From assembly GCA_037962975.1 (NCBI GenBank), contig CM075670.1, positions 87,671,501 through 87,735,500 of the forward strand: a stretch of DNA of 64,000 bases. Direction: 5' to 3'. The notes under the pieces are model-generated. The model saw nothing but the letters and a program-made list of their open reading frames with translations. It ran no database searches and was not told the origin of the DNA. Of this stretch, positions 48,001 to 59,556 are shown one piece after another. The stretch is from Clitoria ternatea (Eukaryota > Streptophyta > Magnoliopsida > Fabales > Fabaceae). The stretch's first letter is position 1. The number at the start of each line of letters is the position of its first letter. A program made the translations under genes and the position numbers.

Positions 48001-48807
48001 TGATCCGGTCTAGATACCGGCCCCCCTACTTGTGACGTCAGTCTGATCTCATATAAGGAAAACCGGTGTCCTGGTTCAACGTTACCACACCGGATATCCG
48101 TTGTCTGGTCATCCGCCCTCATTCCATGACAGCATCATTCATTCTCGCTGTAACGGTTCTGTGTTCATTAATACAGGATATTTATATAATTGTTAGCTTT
48201 TCCCTCATAGCAAGAGAAGAGCCTTTTGATAACTTATCAATGAAGACACTGTTTGTAGCAAAATACGTCACATCAATGGCTTCAGAAAGTAAGGGGGCGT
48301 GTCAGCAGATTATGCGGAAAAGGTGATTATCCTCTCCTCTCTCTAGAGGATTGTACTCTGATAATTGACCTACCCTCCTGACACATTCTGAAAGTCGAGC
48401 CACCTTGATTGACACAATATACACGCAATCAGAGATAAGGGACCCACCTGCATCCAACGTATCATTTTTTCTCTTACGTTCAATTATAAGAAGCCATATC
48501 AACACACATGCATGGTATCGTTATTCTATCTCATATTTTACTGTTATCACGCTTGAGTATTCATTCCGTTCATACTCTCTTCTAACTTGAGCGTCGGAGA
48601 ATCTTCGCAGGTGGCACCACCTTTCGCCCTCCTACAACGCGAATCGTTGGTGTGAAGGATCTCCTGGACAACAAGACCGGCCTCTCCCACTGAGAGACCG
48701 GATTAGTACGTCGGATATACACAGTTCCGGTGTGCAAACCCTAAAAGCACCTGCATCCTTGTGGCTGGTCCCATACCGGATCCTAGACCCCGGTCCAGAC
48801 CAGTTCA
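48001..48807 (+). repeat. 3' LTR of the Tat element
   Basis: Identical in length to the 5' LTR with one base changed (CG to TG at 48241). Followed by the GTAAT duplication at 48808-48812. Confidence 0.95.
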
Positions 48808-49026
48808 GTAATCAAAGTGTACTTACTTTAATGTATTCTCAAAAACATATATTACATTAATTTTGTTATACGTGAATGGTGTATCAAATAATTTTTTTAT
48901 ATTGATATAAATTTGTACACATATAATGTATATATGATATGAACTTTGAATCTAATGATAGATTTTGAAAAATAATCATCCAATAAAAAATTATTAACCG
49001 ATATAACGATTGGTTGAAAATACACC

Positions 49027-49187
49027 TGTACGGGAATAACAAGATAAAAGAGTAAATAGGAGAGCTTGATGAAATATTGTGTAGTCGGTATTACTGAAAT
49101 TGATAGCTACAAAGAGAATAAAGACTAATAATAAACTTACAAAACAGAATAACCGACTAAGAGCCTAATTAGGTTTGTTCATTAACA
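49027..49187 (-). repeat. 3' LTR of the minus-strand copia element
   Basis: The minus strand starts TGTTAATGAAC after a polypurine tract (AAGGGGGGA, 49188-49196) and ends CCCGTACA; 161 bp, short as in Ale/Retrofit-type elements. Confidence 0.75.
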
Positions 49188-49234
49188 TCCCCCCTTAAAC
49201 TTAATGTGGGAGATGAGCATACATTAAGTTTGTG

Positions 49235-52200
49235 TCAAAGATCAAGATATATAGCAAAGGGAGGAGACTCGGTGAGCAGGTCTGCTACCTGAAATCTTGA
49301 GGGTAAATGATGTATTGATATTTCTCCTTTCGCCACTTTTTCTCCTATAAACCAGAGATCCAACTCAAAATGTTTAGTTTTAGATTGGTAAATTAGATTG
49401 ACAGACAACATAATGGAACCCTTATTATCACAACAAACCAAAGGAGGTTTAGTGGTGATTAACCAAAGTTTTGAAAGTAAAGATTTTGGGTATTGAATTT
49501 CTATGGTAACAGAGACTAAGCAACGAAATTCAGATTCTGCATTGGTTCTACTAACAACAGTTTGCTTCTTAGCCATCCACGAGACGATATTGTAGCCAAT
49601 GAACACACAGTGACCAGAGGTGGATCGTATGTCCAATCGCTATCACAATATATTATGATGTCCAAATTAGAAGAAGGTTTGTAGAGTACCTTTAAGATGC
49701 CTAAGAAGTACTTTCACAGTTTTCCAATGGATTTCAAGCGGGTTGTGCATGAACTAGAAGAGCTTATTTACTGTGAAAGCTATGTTTGGTCTAGTGATAA
49801 TTACATATTGAAGGGCACCAACTGTAGATTTGTATAAGGATGGGTCTGTTACAGAACATGTTTCATCATGAATTAATTTTGAGGAAGGATCTATTAGAGT
49901 TGTAATAGGTTTAGCATCCTGCATATTAAGCTTTGATAGGGTTCAATAATGTATGTTGTTTGATGAAGGTGAACACTACCCGTTTTGTCTTTATCAACCT
50001 ACACACCTAGAAAGTGATGTAGAGTACCTAAGTCCTTAAGTGAGAAGTTGAAGGAAAGTTTTTTAATTAAGTTGTTGATGGCTAATTAGGAGTTGCTTAT
50101 AATGATTATATCGTATACATACACAAGAATATAGATAATGAGAGAAGAAGTATGAAACATAAAGAGAAAGTGATCACTTTTGGTAGGACTGAAGCCAAGA
50201 GAGGATAAAGCAATGGCTAATTTATGAAACTATGCTCGAGGTGATTGTTTAAGGCCATAAATAGATCTTTTAAGTTTGAGACCAAATTGGATCGTCCTTG
50301 ATGGAAGCTAGGAGGTTGCGTCATGTAGATTTCTTCTTGTAAGTCTCCATGAAGAAAAGCATTATCGATGTCTATTTGATGGATAGGCCAACCTTTGGCG
50401 ATGGCTACTGCAAGGATCACTCTGATGGTAACATGTTTAAGAAATGGGCTAAATGTTTCATTGTAGTCAATACCAACTTGTTGAGAGAACCCTTTAGCCA
50501 TCAATCTAGCTTTGTGCTAAGAATAGTGCCATCTATTGTAAATTTATTTCTAAATAACCATTTGTAACTGATAGCTTTTCTGTCTTGTGGTAATTAAATT
50601 AGATCTCAAGTGTGATTGTTGAGTAAAGCCTGATATTTTTCCTGCACAGCCAGGTGTCATTCAGGTATATTCATGGCCTCTGTAAAGTTAGTAGGTTATA
50701 TGCTGTTGAGAAAGGATTTGGGTTTAAAAATTCAAATTTTCACTTCTAATTTTGACTCTTATGATCATAGGATGAGAATTATTTTCTTGAGGAGTAGGTA
50801 GAGAAGCTTCAGTAGGTTGGGCATTAAAGGCAGAGTAAGAGGTGCTTCTATAGATTGAATAATGATGTTAGGTTAAGGAGGAGTCATGTCTAAGATAGGT
50901 GAGTTAGATGAAGTTAGGGAGCGGGACAAAGTGGGTATAATTAGGGGTATGGTGACTGAAGAAGCTACTGTTGGTTTAGTTGATGATAGAAAGTGTGGAT
51001 TAGTGTGGAGGAGGTTGTTAAATTCATTAAATTTAACATGTCAAACCATGTAGAGTCTGCCAGTGGATGAGATACATTTGTATCCTATATGAGAAGCTGA
51101 ATACCCTAAGAAGATACATGGTTAGGATCTGGGTTAGGGATTATGTCTGTTATATGGACTAAGGTGTAGGTAACAAAGGCATCCAAAAGGTTTTAAGATG
51201 TTATAATCTGGAGGTTTGTAAAGAGCATTTCAAATGGCGGTTTATGGTTTGTGTTTGGGGATGGAAGTCTGTTGATGATAAAGTTGGTAGTTATGAAAGC
51301 TTATGGTCAATAATCTGTAGGGAGATGTGAACTGGACAGTAAAGTGAGGCTAGTTTCTAAAATATGCCTGTGTTTTCTTTTAGCTGCTCTATTCTACTCA
51401 TGAGTGTAAGGACAACTAAGTCTGTGAATTATGTCATTTGTTGCTAGATAGGTTTTGAAAGCCAAGTACTCATTCCCTGAGTCTGTTTGTATGGCCTGTA
51501 TTTTCTTGTTAAATTATCGTTCTACCATGGTTTTGAATTAGATGAATATTGAAAGAGATTCAGACCTGTTATGCAATAAGTATAACCAAGTGAATTTAGA
51601 ATGAGCATCTTAAAACAAAACGTAGTATCTAAAACCTTCCTTAGATGGTGATAGAGATGGTCCCCATATATTAAAATACATCAATTATAGAGGTTGATCA
51701 TAGTGAGTTTCAGATAAGGAAAATAGCAAATTATAAGGCTTTCCTATCTTGCATGAACCATAAATAGAGAATTTACTGATATTCGGTACAGAAATATTAT
51801 AATGTTTCAAAACCTGCAATACAATCCTATTTGAGGCATGGGCTAATCTATTACGCCAAAGATTGAAAACTTAATTTGATAGATTTGTATGATTTACAAA
51901 TATTTGATTTGTAAGGGGGAGATTGTATAAGTAGATTTTCAAACACATAGAGACCATCTTTAAGTTTTCCTTGTAGAAGCACCTTCTTGGTTACCAGACA
52001 TTTTACAAGGAAAATATTAGGATGAAATTCAATGTATACACTATTGTCCTTAACGAATTGAGAAACACTTATTAGGTTCTTAGAAATATATGAAACATAT
52101 AATATATTTTGGAGAGAAAAGATATGATCAGTGTTATATGTGTAACATGAAAAAGTACTTGAATGCAATATTTGTAAGGTATTACTATTTTCAACATGAA

Positions 52201-53257
52201 CTTTGTCTGCACTAGTGTAATCAGATCTAATTATCAAGTTATTGAGATCATTGGTAATGTGATTTGTGGCCCCTGTATCTGGGTACCATAAGTCATCATG
52301 TTGTTGAGCATTGTTTAAAGAGGAGAGCATAACTGATATGGGTGATTCTTGGGAGATATGTGAATTGGTAGGACCCTGAAGGTTGGGCTCAGTAGCTTGT
52401 TCATCGTATCTATACCAATAGTGGTACGCTATATGCCTAAATTTACCACAAACCTGACATTGAGTCCTAGGTCCTCGACTTGTAGGATTTTGATGTTGAT
52501 TGAATCTGCCTCCTCTAGCTATGCCATGATTTGTTGCGTGATTTTGACCATGACCACGTATATTTCTAGAGATAGGTTTCTTGGTGTAGGTTTGAGCAAG
52601 ATTTGCTTGAGGGATGGTTATTTCCTTCTGTTTATAGCGTTCCAAGCATTCTTCTTGGTGCATGAGGAGAGCTTCAATTTGGGCAAACGTATATACCTGC
52701 TCTCTAGTTATACAGGAAATGACGAATCTGTCGTATTCTTTTGGTAATCCATTGAAGATGACATCTATGTGTTCTTTGGTTGAAAGAGAAGAGCCAATAG
52801 CCATAAGGGTTTCCACAATCTACTTGATTTGAACTAGGTATTCTCCAATGGAACCTATTTTCTTGACATTTTATAGTTGAATCTTGAGTTGCTTGATTCT
52901 TGCCTTGGCTTGTCAAGCAAAGTAAGTTTTGAGGGTGTGCTAGATTTCATAGGACTAGACACAGCCAATCATGCAAATCTTAAGATTGGAAACAATTAAT
53001 TCAAGGAGCCAATATTTGAAGAGGTTATCTTGATGCTCGTAATTCTCAAATTTGACATTGACTTCTCTTTTCTTTTCAGCATCTTTATCAACGTATTTGT
53101 TAGGGATAGACTTGGCACCTGCTATGTATTTCTAAAGTCGAAACCCTTTGATGGTTTCCTTGGCATGCTACATCCAGGTGAGGAAGTTGTCCTCCGTGAA
53201 TCTGGTAGAGATGGGTGACGAGAAGGTGTGGGGAATGAAAAATGGAGCGAAAGCCAT
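49235..53257 (-). pseudogene. Copia gag-pol, minus strand, heavily decayed
   Basis: Gag starts at ATG 53257 (MAFAPFFIPHTF...). It continues after a stop and shift as the 51851-52816 frame, with a zinc knuckle decayed to CQVCGKFRHIAYHYW and protease DTGATNH. Integrase pieces lie at about 51000-51850 (QTDSGNEYLAF; THE*NRAA for the last catalytic block). The reverse transcriptase piece 50217-50504 (AKGFSQQVGIDYNETFSP...IDIDNAFLHGDL) is followed near 50110-50150 by YVYD where YVDD is expected, so one catalytic Asp is lost. RNase H is at 49235-49700 (STSGHCVFIG, SRTNAESEFR). Resembles the Ale/Retrofit group. Not functional. Confidence 0.88.
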
Positions 53258-53289
53258 GGACGAAGACAATAGAGATGAGGTTTTATATA

Positions 53290-53390
53290 GAAAAGACCCC
53301 AGACTTATAAAAAAATATTAATAACAAACTTACAAAAGAAAATAACCAACAAATAGCCTAATTAGATTTTTTCATTGGCAACACCTATAT
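53290..53390 (-). repeat. Truncated 5' LTR of the minus-strand copia element
   Basis: Only the first ~70-100 bases match the other LTR (TGCCAATGAA..., CTAATTAGGCT, TTTTGTAAGTTT). The rest and the primer site appear deleted, leaving a TATA-like CTATATAAAACC close to the gag ATG. Confidence 0.65.
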
Positions 53391-53998
53391 AAAAAATTAT
53401 AGTTTTCTGATTACTTTACCTTTATCAGTTATCGCATATTCAATAAATAGGAAATTTATGCTTTTCCATATCATGAAGTCTATGTTACATGGTTCTCTAA
53501 TATATTATTATAAAATATAAAATAGCATTTTCACTCTCTAACTTCTTATATTTATCCCTCTTCTTTTTATGTAAAGTTTAAAAAAACATTTGTTTATATG
53601 TGTCTCTACAAAGAAAATTGGGAGAAACTTCAAAAATTTAAAAACAAAATCTATTTGATTAAAGTTGTCGCGACCGGGATCGCGGCGGGAGGCCGACCCT
53701 TAAAAGATATTAAAGATAAAATGGTTTCGAAATCCTTTCAAAACACAGGGGAGTAACCACCAATATTTTTTAAGGATAAAATACCAGGAAAACCTTTGTT
53801 AAAGCACTGGTTATAAAAATGAAATTCCAAGTTTGGAAGTCTAATTACAGGTGAGGAAGGTATTAGTACCTCACACTATCTGTTACAAAACGGTTACCTC
53901 AAATTGATTGCACACATGTTAAATAGCCTAAAAATTAATGTAACTTCTAAAAAAAAAGGGAAACCAACAACACCGACAAAGAAATTTTCGAAATAAGA

Positions 53999-54826
53999 TC
54001 AACAGGACGTCTCATCCAAATTAATCTTAAATTGAAAACTTAATTAAATAGTTACAATAAAATACCAAACAGTGACAGTAAGGGAGTAAATAGTAACGAT
54101 AAGAAACCAAACAGTAACAATGAAAAACCAAACAGTAACAGTGGAAAACTAAACTATGACAGTACAAAAAACCAAACGATGACAGTAGAAGATTAAACAG
54201 TGACAGTAGAAAACCAAACAGTGACAGTAAGAATTAACAGGATGTCCATTCTAAATTAACCTTAAATTGTAATAAAGATTTAGAAATTAAGACAAAATAA
54301 AGTTGAATGGGATTAGGTTAAATGGAATGAGATGGGATAAAATAATATGAGATGGCGTGAAGTAGATTAAAACTGAACAAAAGGATCAACAGGACGTCTT
54401 GTCCAAATTAACCATTTTTTATAAGAAAACATTATTATAGATACTGTATATAAAAAAAATAAGAAGATCAACAAGACGTCTCATCTAAATTAATCTCCTC
54501 TTATAAGAAATTTATTTAAGTAACAAATATTGAAAATATGAAATTAACAAGACGTCTTGTCTAAATTAACCTCCTTGTGATAAAATAGCATTTTAAAATT
54601 AAATATTAACGATGTAGAATTAATCAAGATAATAACAGAGACATGGAAATCAAACAAAGGAAAGTGGGCCCGACAGGAATTGATTACCGCTCCTATGTAT
54701 TCTCGAGCTTTCGAAAAATCAGGGCTACGTAGTTCTTAGATTCTTTTAAAAAATGTAAAATAAGTTTAAAATGTTGAAATTTAGGAAAATATGAATCAAC
54801 AGGACGTCTCATCCAAATTGATCACA
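53999..54826. repeat. Dispersed GACGTC-core repeat in Ogre-like LTR
   Basis: A ~30-bp unit of the form AACA(G/A)GACGTCT...CAAATTAA recurs near 53999, 54385, 54467, 54543 and 54795, with a diverged copy near 54237. Spacing is irregular, so it is not a simple tandem array. Confidence 0.8.
54062..54235. repeat. CAAACAGTGACAGTA-type short tandem repeat
   Basis: About eight imperfect units of ACCAAACAGT(G/A)ACAGT with spacers of 5-10 bases, lying between two copies of the GACGTC unit. Confidence 0.8.
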
Positions 54827-55649
54827 AATTTATTGATTTTATTATTATTATTTTTTAAAAAAAAGAAATGAAGAGCAAAAATAAATAAAATTGTCTAGCA
54901 AGAGGACAGAAACAAGGAAAAGGGTAGGTCTATGAAATAAATAACAAAAAAAGTAAAAGAAAACAAAATAAAAAATAAAAAAATAAAAAATTAAATCAAA
55001 GCATTAAAATAAATACAATAAACAACAGAAAAGACATAAATTAAAATAAATTAAAGCATAAGAAGAAAGAAAATAAAACTTAAAATAAATTAAAACAACA
55101 AAACTTACCTTCTTTTTTGAGCCATCTTCAGATTCCGTGACGTCTCTTATTTCTTCTTAACTAGGACTCCTGTGGAAGAAACCAAATCTTTTCTAATATG
55201 GAAGATCGGTAAAAACCACAATCATATTTTATACTAAGAAATAGGTTATTTCTACCACTCCCTTTTTGGTGCCCTTTCCAAGTACCACAAGGTGGTCCTT
55301 ATATAGCAACACACAAGCATAGCTTCCCTAAGAGTATTCAATATGGGACTATAATCTCTCTTCTTTATTTACTTCCATTTTCTCCTTCTTTTTCTTTTTC
55401 CTCTATTTTTTTCTTCCTCTTTTTTTGCTTCCATTTTCCCTTTTTTTTTACATATACAAACAAGTGTGTTCACACTTTTTCTAAGTTATTAAATTTTTTA
55501 TTTTAGAAAAGAATTTAAATGGGCCTGGACAAAATTTGGTAGCAACAACTTACCCCTATTTACTTTTCCCTTGCTGTATTGTAGTAAGGGATAAGTAAAG
55601 ACTGAGCGAACCAATTTTGTCTAAGGCGTCAGCATTGGTGGCACAAAAT

Positions 55650-56515
55650 TTAAAGGATGCCAAGTTTGGAGATTGGAAATTAAAAGTGTGCCATCTTTGG
55701 CGACTGGAAATTTAAAAGGTGTTATCTTTGGCGACTGGAAGTGTAAAAGGTGCCATCTTTAATGATAAACACAAGAAAAAGGTGCCAGTTTTGGCAATTA
55801 AGGAACAAAAACTTAAAATGAGCCAACTTGGGTAATGAAGACAATTTAAAATGTGCCACGTTCGGTGACAAGAAAGTTAAAAGGTGCCATCTTGGCGAAT
55901 GGAAAGTAAAAAGATGCCATGTTCGGTGATTGGAGATTTAAAATGTGCCATCTTTGGTGACAGGAAAGTTAAAAGGTGTCATCTTTGGCAATGAGGAAAT
56001 TTAAAGGGTAATGAAAATTTGAAAAGGTGCCAACTTCGACAATGAGAAAGCTTAAAAGGGCAATGGAAATTTGAAAAGGTACCAACTTCGGCAATGCAAA
56101 AATTTAAAGGTGCAATGAAATTTAAAGAGGTGCCAACTTCGGTAATGAGGAAATTTAAAGGTGTAATGAAACTTAAAGAGATGCCAACTTCAGAGATGAG
56201 AAAGCTTAAAAGTGTAGTGAAATTTAAAGAGGTGTCAACTTCGGCAATGGAAAAGCTTAAAAGGTGCCAATTTTGGCAACTAAGAAATTTGAAAGTGTCA
56301 ACTTTAGGAATAAAAGTTTGAAGAGATGTCAATCCTGGCTACAAGGAAAACTTAAATGTAGCCAACTTTGGTGATAAAAAAACATAAAAGTGTCAATCCT
56401 TGGCGATAAAAGCTTGAAGAGGTGCCAACTTCGGCAATGAAGAAACTTAAAAGGTGCCAACCTTGGCAAAAAAAGAAACTTGAAAGGTGCCAGCTTTGGC
56501 GATTAAGGTATCGAG
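55650..56515. repeat. ~30-bp degenerate tandem repeats downstream of gag
   Basis: Many imperfect copies of GGTGCCA(T/A)CTT(T/C)GG(C/T)GA...AAA(T/G)TTAAAA from 55650 to 56515. Legume Ogre elements usually carry such arrays between coding region and 3' LTR. Small frames here are repeat by-products. Confidence 0.82.
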
Positions 56516-58499
56516 ACTTAACATGACCGTTTGCTATGAAAACCTATAGAAAAGGGTGAGCAGTGCAAAGATAAAAGCAAATTAAAACTCGAGGAGATTC
56601 CCTTGAAACTGTGACTACTGAGGCGACTCACAACTGAAACAGAATGAACGAGGTAACCCTAACTTTGGAGCCCGTGCTTGGCTCAGTCTTGGTGTGGTTA
56701 TTACTTTCTCATTTCATATACTAAGGGAAAACACATGTTTTATCAAATCAATGAAACTCACCACATGAACATGTATCGAAAAGGGTGAAATTTTATTCAT
56801 GTATATCAAACAAGCACAGAGAAAGAAAAGCAACAAAAGTAATTGAAACAAATGGGGTCAAATAGAAAAGGTCAAGAACGGGGAAGATTCACAGATCCTT
56901 CAGTTAATCCTTGAGAATAACGAGAATCTTGATCCCTTATCATGACTTCTTGTTCACCCTTTGACTCTGCCTTTGAGAAGGTAGTTTGACCATGATCCAC
57001 ATGCCCCAGCTTGGACTTGTACTTCTTGTGTGGGAAGGTTTAGTCATATTACCATAATTTTGACCCTAATTTTTACCTGAGCCGTCTTTTCAGGTTTTCG
57101 ACTCACCGGGTCCCTTTAACTTTTGTCTAAGCTGCCCTTTCAGTTTTTAAGCCTAGCAAGCCTTTGTGACATGTTTTTTCTAATCAAGGTTGTGTCCTTC
57201 ACAATTAAAAGGTTTAAGCTGATTTCATTGAAACTGAGCCTGTTTGGCCTTCTTTGATTTAATTTCATCCTTTGGGGGGGGAACAAATGTCACTAGGAAA
57301 CTTTGCTCCAACGCCATGTACCAATGAGAGGGGACCATTCTAAGTCTTCTTTCTGGCTTTTGTTTTGTTATTTTTGTTCATCCTTTCCTCTTTTTGACTT
57401 TTCTTTGTTGTTGATTTATTTTCTTCTTTTTTGTTTTTGTTTTTTTTTGTTTTGACCTTTGAACAACTCCCTTGGTACCTCTGTTATGGTCTAGCCGCTT
57501 TATTCGCCCTTAGTTAAAGTGGCGAAGAACTATAATGCTAATGGTATTGTTAGTGATAACTCATCATGGTAGAGCATTTCCTTGGTTACATTGGCATGGG
57601 AAGTAATTACACCCCCTAAGGATGGGGTGTTGATTGTGACAAGGATAACATATTGCTTTTGTCACGTTCTTGACTTGATGACATCTGTGCCCCCATGTAG
57701 AAAGGTGATGACCTGCTCTATGATCTGAACGTGCCTCGTTATAAGGATACGAGGGCATCAGCTTGCCCCAATTGGTATGTGTGTAGGGCGCCAACCTTGA
57801 GTCTTTTGTTTTTCATTTTTTTCTTTTTGTTCTTTTTTCTTTATTGTTTTTGGCAAAGTATTTCCTGATTGCGTTTGTATTTATGGGCATTGACAAGTCA
57901 TCCCTCCATGTTAGTTAATATCGAAGCTTCCTTGAATGATGGATATAGCCCTACTCATCTCGGGACATGGCAATGTTATCATCCACACAAACATCTATTT
58001 TATTATGTTATCAGGGCTACCATTACCTTTTGATAAATTTCCCCAATGTTCTTTAGGGTATTAACAACTGATAGGGCTAAATTTGTTCAGCCCCTTGCCC
58101 CAATAACCTTGTTAACTCAAGCAGTGGCTCACAGATTTACTCACCCTCTTTGTTGGCGTAATCAACCGAGTGGTCAAAGTCATGAAATGGGACCGTGATC
58201 TCATTGTTCTCAGAAGGATTATTTTCGGATCAGTATTTATTCAGTATATGAGGGCGAACAAAATAGGAAACAAATAGACAAAGGGAAAAGGATTCAGAGC
58301 AAAGATAAGGACAACAAGAAAACATATTTTGAAATTTGACACGCATTCATTGATCAAAACTTGAAATGATAAAAACACGTTTTTTTGCCCTAATTAGATA
58401 AACATCCCAAAGCCTTAGGTATAGCAATGGGTTAAAAGGTCATTGAATACTTAAAGTCATATGGAGTTTGGCGGTCTCCTAGTCCCAAAGATTTTTGCC
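56516..58499 (-). other. Non-coding middle of the Ogre-like element
   Basis: No protease, reverse transcriptase or integrase motif found on either strand. T-rich runs near 57340-57460 and 57810-57850. A 76-codon minus frame at 57564-57794 is open but unrecognised. This is where pol would be expected, so the region marks the deletion. Confidence 0.5.
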
Positions 58500-59556
58500 T
58501 AGCAGGAAAGCAACCACAAAGTCTGATCATCACAAGAACCATCTTCAATGGCGACGACATCCCTTACATACCCCTCGTCCTCATTGGGTTTTGGTTTTGG
58601 TTAGAAGTGGAAGGCTGGCCCCACTGTTGTGGAGGATGGTTTGGCATTGGTTGCGGATTTGGTGCTCGGGTGATAGGCAGACAGAAATGGGATTGTGGCG
58701 AGCCAGGATAAGGGGACTGGTTATGGGCGGCAGCAGCCACATATGGGTATAGTGCATAAGGAAAGAGATTGGTAAGTTGAAAAATGATAGGGGCGAATGG
58801 TCTCAGCTAGGCCCTCCTCTGGTCATAAGAAATAAAGTTGGTTTCCTTGTCTCTTTTTCTTTCATCTCCTGGCGCAGGCCTTCTTACAATAGGTGCCCCA
58901 GGTGGGCTTTGGGTGATCTTCCCTTTCCTTAGACCATTCTTGATCCTTTCCCCAATAACAACAATGTTGGAGAAATTGGATAACACACTACTAATCATCC
59001 TATCATAGAAATGAGACTGGAGTGTGCCAATAAACATTGCGACCACTTCCTTTTCTGAGAACGAGGGGTCCACGTGTGCAGCCATTTCTCACTGTCACTG
59101 GGCATATTCTTTAAACGATTCATTGTTCTTTTTCACCATATTCCGCAACTGAATTATGTCAGGTGCCATGTCCAGATTGTATCTATACTGTTTTAAGAAG
59201 GCATCTGCTAGGTCTTTCCAATAGCGAATCCGAGTTCGCTCTAGATGAGTATACTAAGTGAGAGCAGCCCCAGCTAGGTTGTCTTGGAAATAGTGTATCA
59301 ACAGTTTGTCATTGGAGGCATGAGAGGCCATCTTCCGACAGTACATTGTAAGATGATTTCTTGGATAAGTCATTCCCTGGTACTTATCAAAATCTGGCAT
59401 TTTGAACTTCGGCGGGATAACAACATTTGGAACCAAGCAGAGTTTGGAAGCATCAGCTAAGCCAAGACCTTCCACAATTCTTAGCCGCTCCTTCAGAATT
59501 TCCATCTTTCCTTTTTGCTGGGAAGCAGCGATTGTGCTAGGATCGGTAGTCGAGTT
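58500..59556 (-). pseudogene. Ogre-like gag, N-terminal part missing, three or more stops
   Basis: One frame runs from the junction at 59556 to about 58500 without frameshift but with stops at 59254-59256, about 59088-59096 (two) and 58807-58809. Recognisable blocks: FKMPDFDKYQGMTYPRNHL, MYCRKMASHASND, LIHYFQDNLAGAAL, KDLADAFLKQY, FKEYAQ and MFIGTLQSHFYDRM, then a Pro/Gln-rich stretch (HPPQQWGQPST near 58630). This is the typical gag of legume Ogre/Tat elements. Several stops replace Trp or Arg codons. The upstream part is cut off by the inserted LTR. Confidence 0.85.

Larger units (their letters stand above)
36929..48807 (+). mobile_element. Complete Ty3/gypsy Tat-lineage retrotransposon, 11.9 kb
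   Basis: Two 807-bp LTRs differing at one base (240 bases in, C at 37169, T at 48241), perfect GTAAT target duplications, a primer site after the 5' LTR, an uninterrupted gag-pol, a tandem repeat after pol, an antisense gene and a polypurine tract before the 3' LTR. The dual RNase H and the antisense frame place it in the Tat lineage. All coding parts are open, so it looks recent and possibly competent. Confidence 0.95.
49027..53390 (-). mobile_element. Ty1/copia element, decayed, with target duplication
   Basis: Minus-strand order gag, protease, integrase, reverse transcriptase, RNase H. Both ends carry LTR sequence starting TG(T/C)(T/C)AATGAA, and the 5-mer ACACC flanks both sides (49022-49026 and 53391-53395). 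The element is only about 4.4 kb because the 5' LTR is truncated. Many stops and frameshifts. Confidence 0.85.
53666..55547 (-). repeat. 3' LTR of the Ogre-like element
   Basis: The minus strand starts TGTTGCTACC after a purine-rich tract (AAATAGGGGTAAGT) and ends CCCGGTCGCGACA; 1882 bp. A TATA box CTATATAAGG lies near 55296-55305 (minus). The partner LTR is not in the window. Confidence 0.68.
53666..59556 (-). mobile_element. Ogre/Tat-like gypsy element lacking pol
   Basis: On the minus strand: gag (59556 to about 58500), a 2-kb non-coding stretch, a tandem repeat region and a 3' LTR ending GGTCGCGACA at 53666. No protease, reverse transcriptase or integrase is visible between gag and LTR, where a full Ogre would have many kilobases, so this is a deleted or non-autonomous derivative. 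The right side is interrupted by the TGTAAC-type LTR at 59557; the 5' LTR must be beyond the window. Confidence 0.7.

Noticed and set aside
55979..56332. 117-codon minus frame with repeated LNF/EVGT blocks
   Set aside because: A translation of the ~30-bp non-coding tandem repeat, not a repeat protein.
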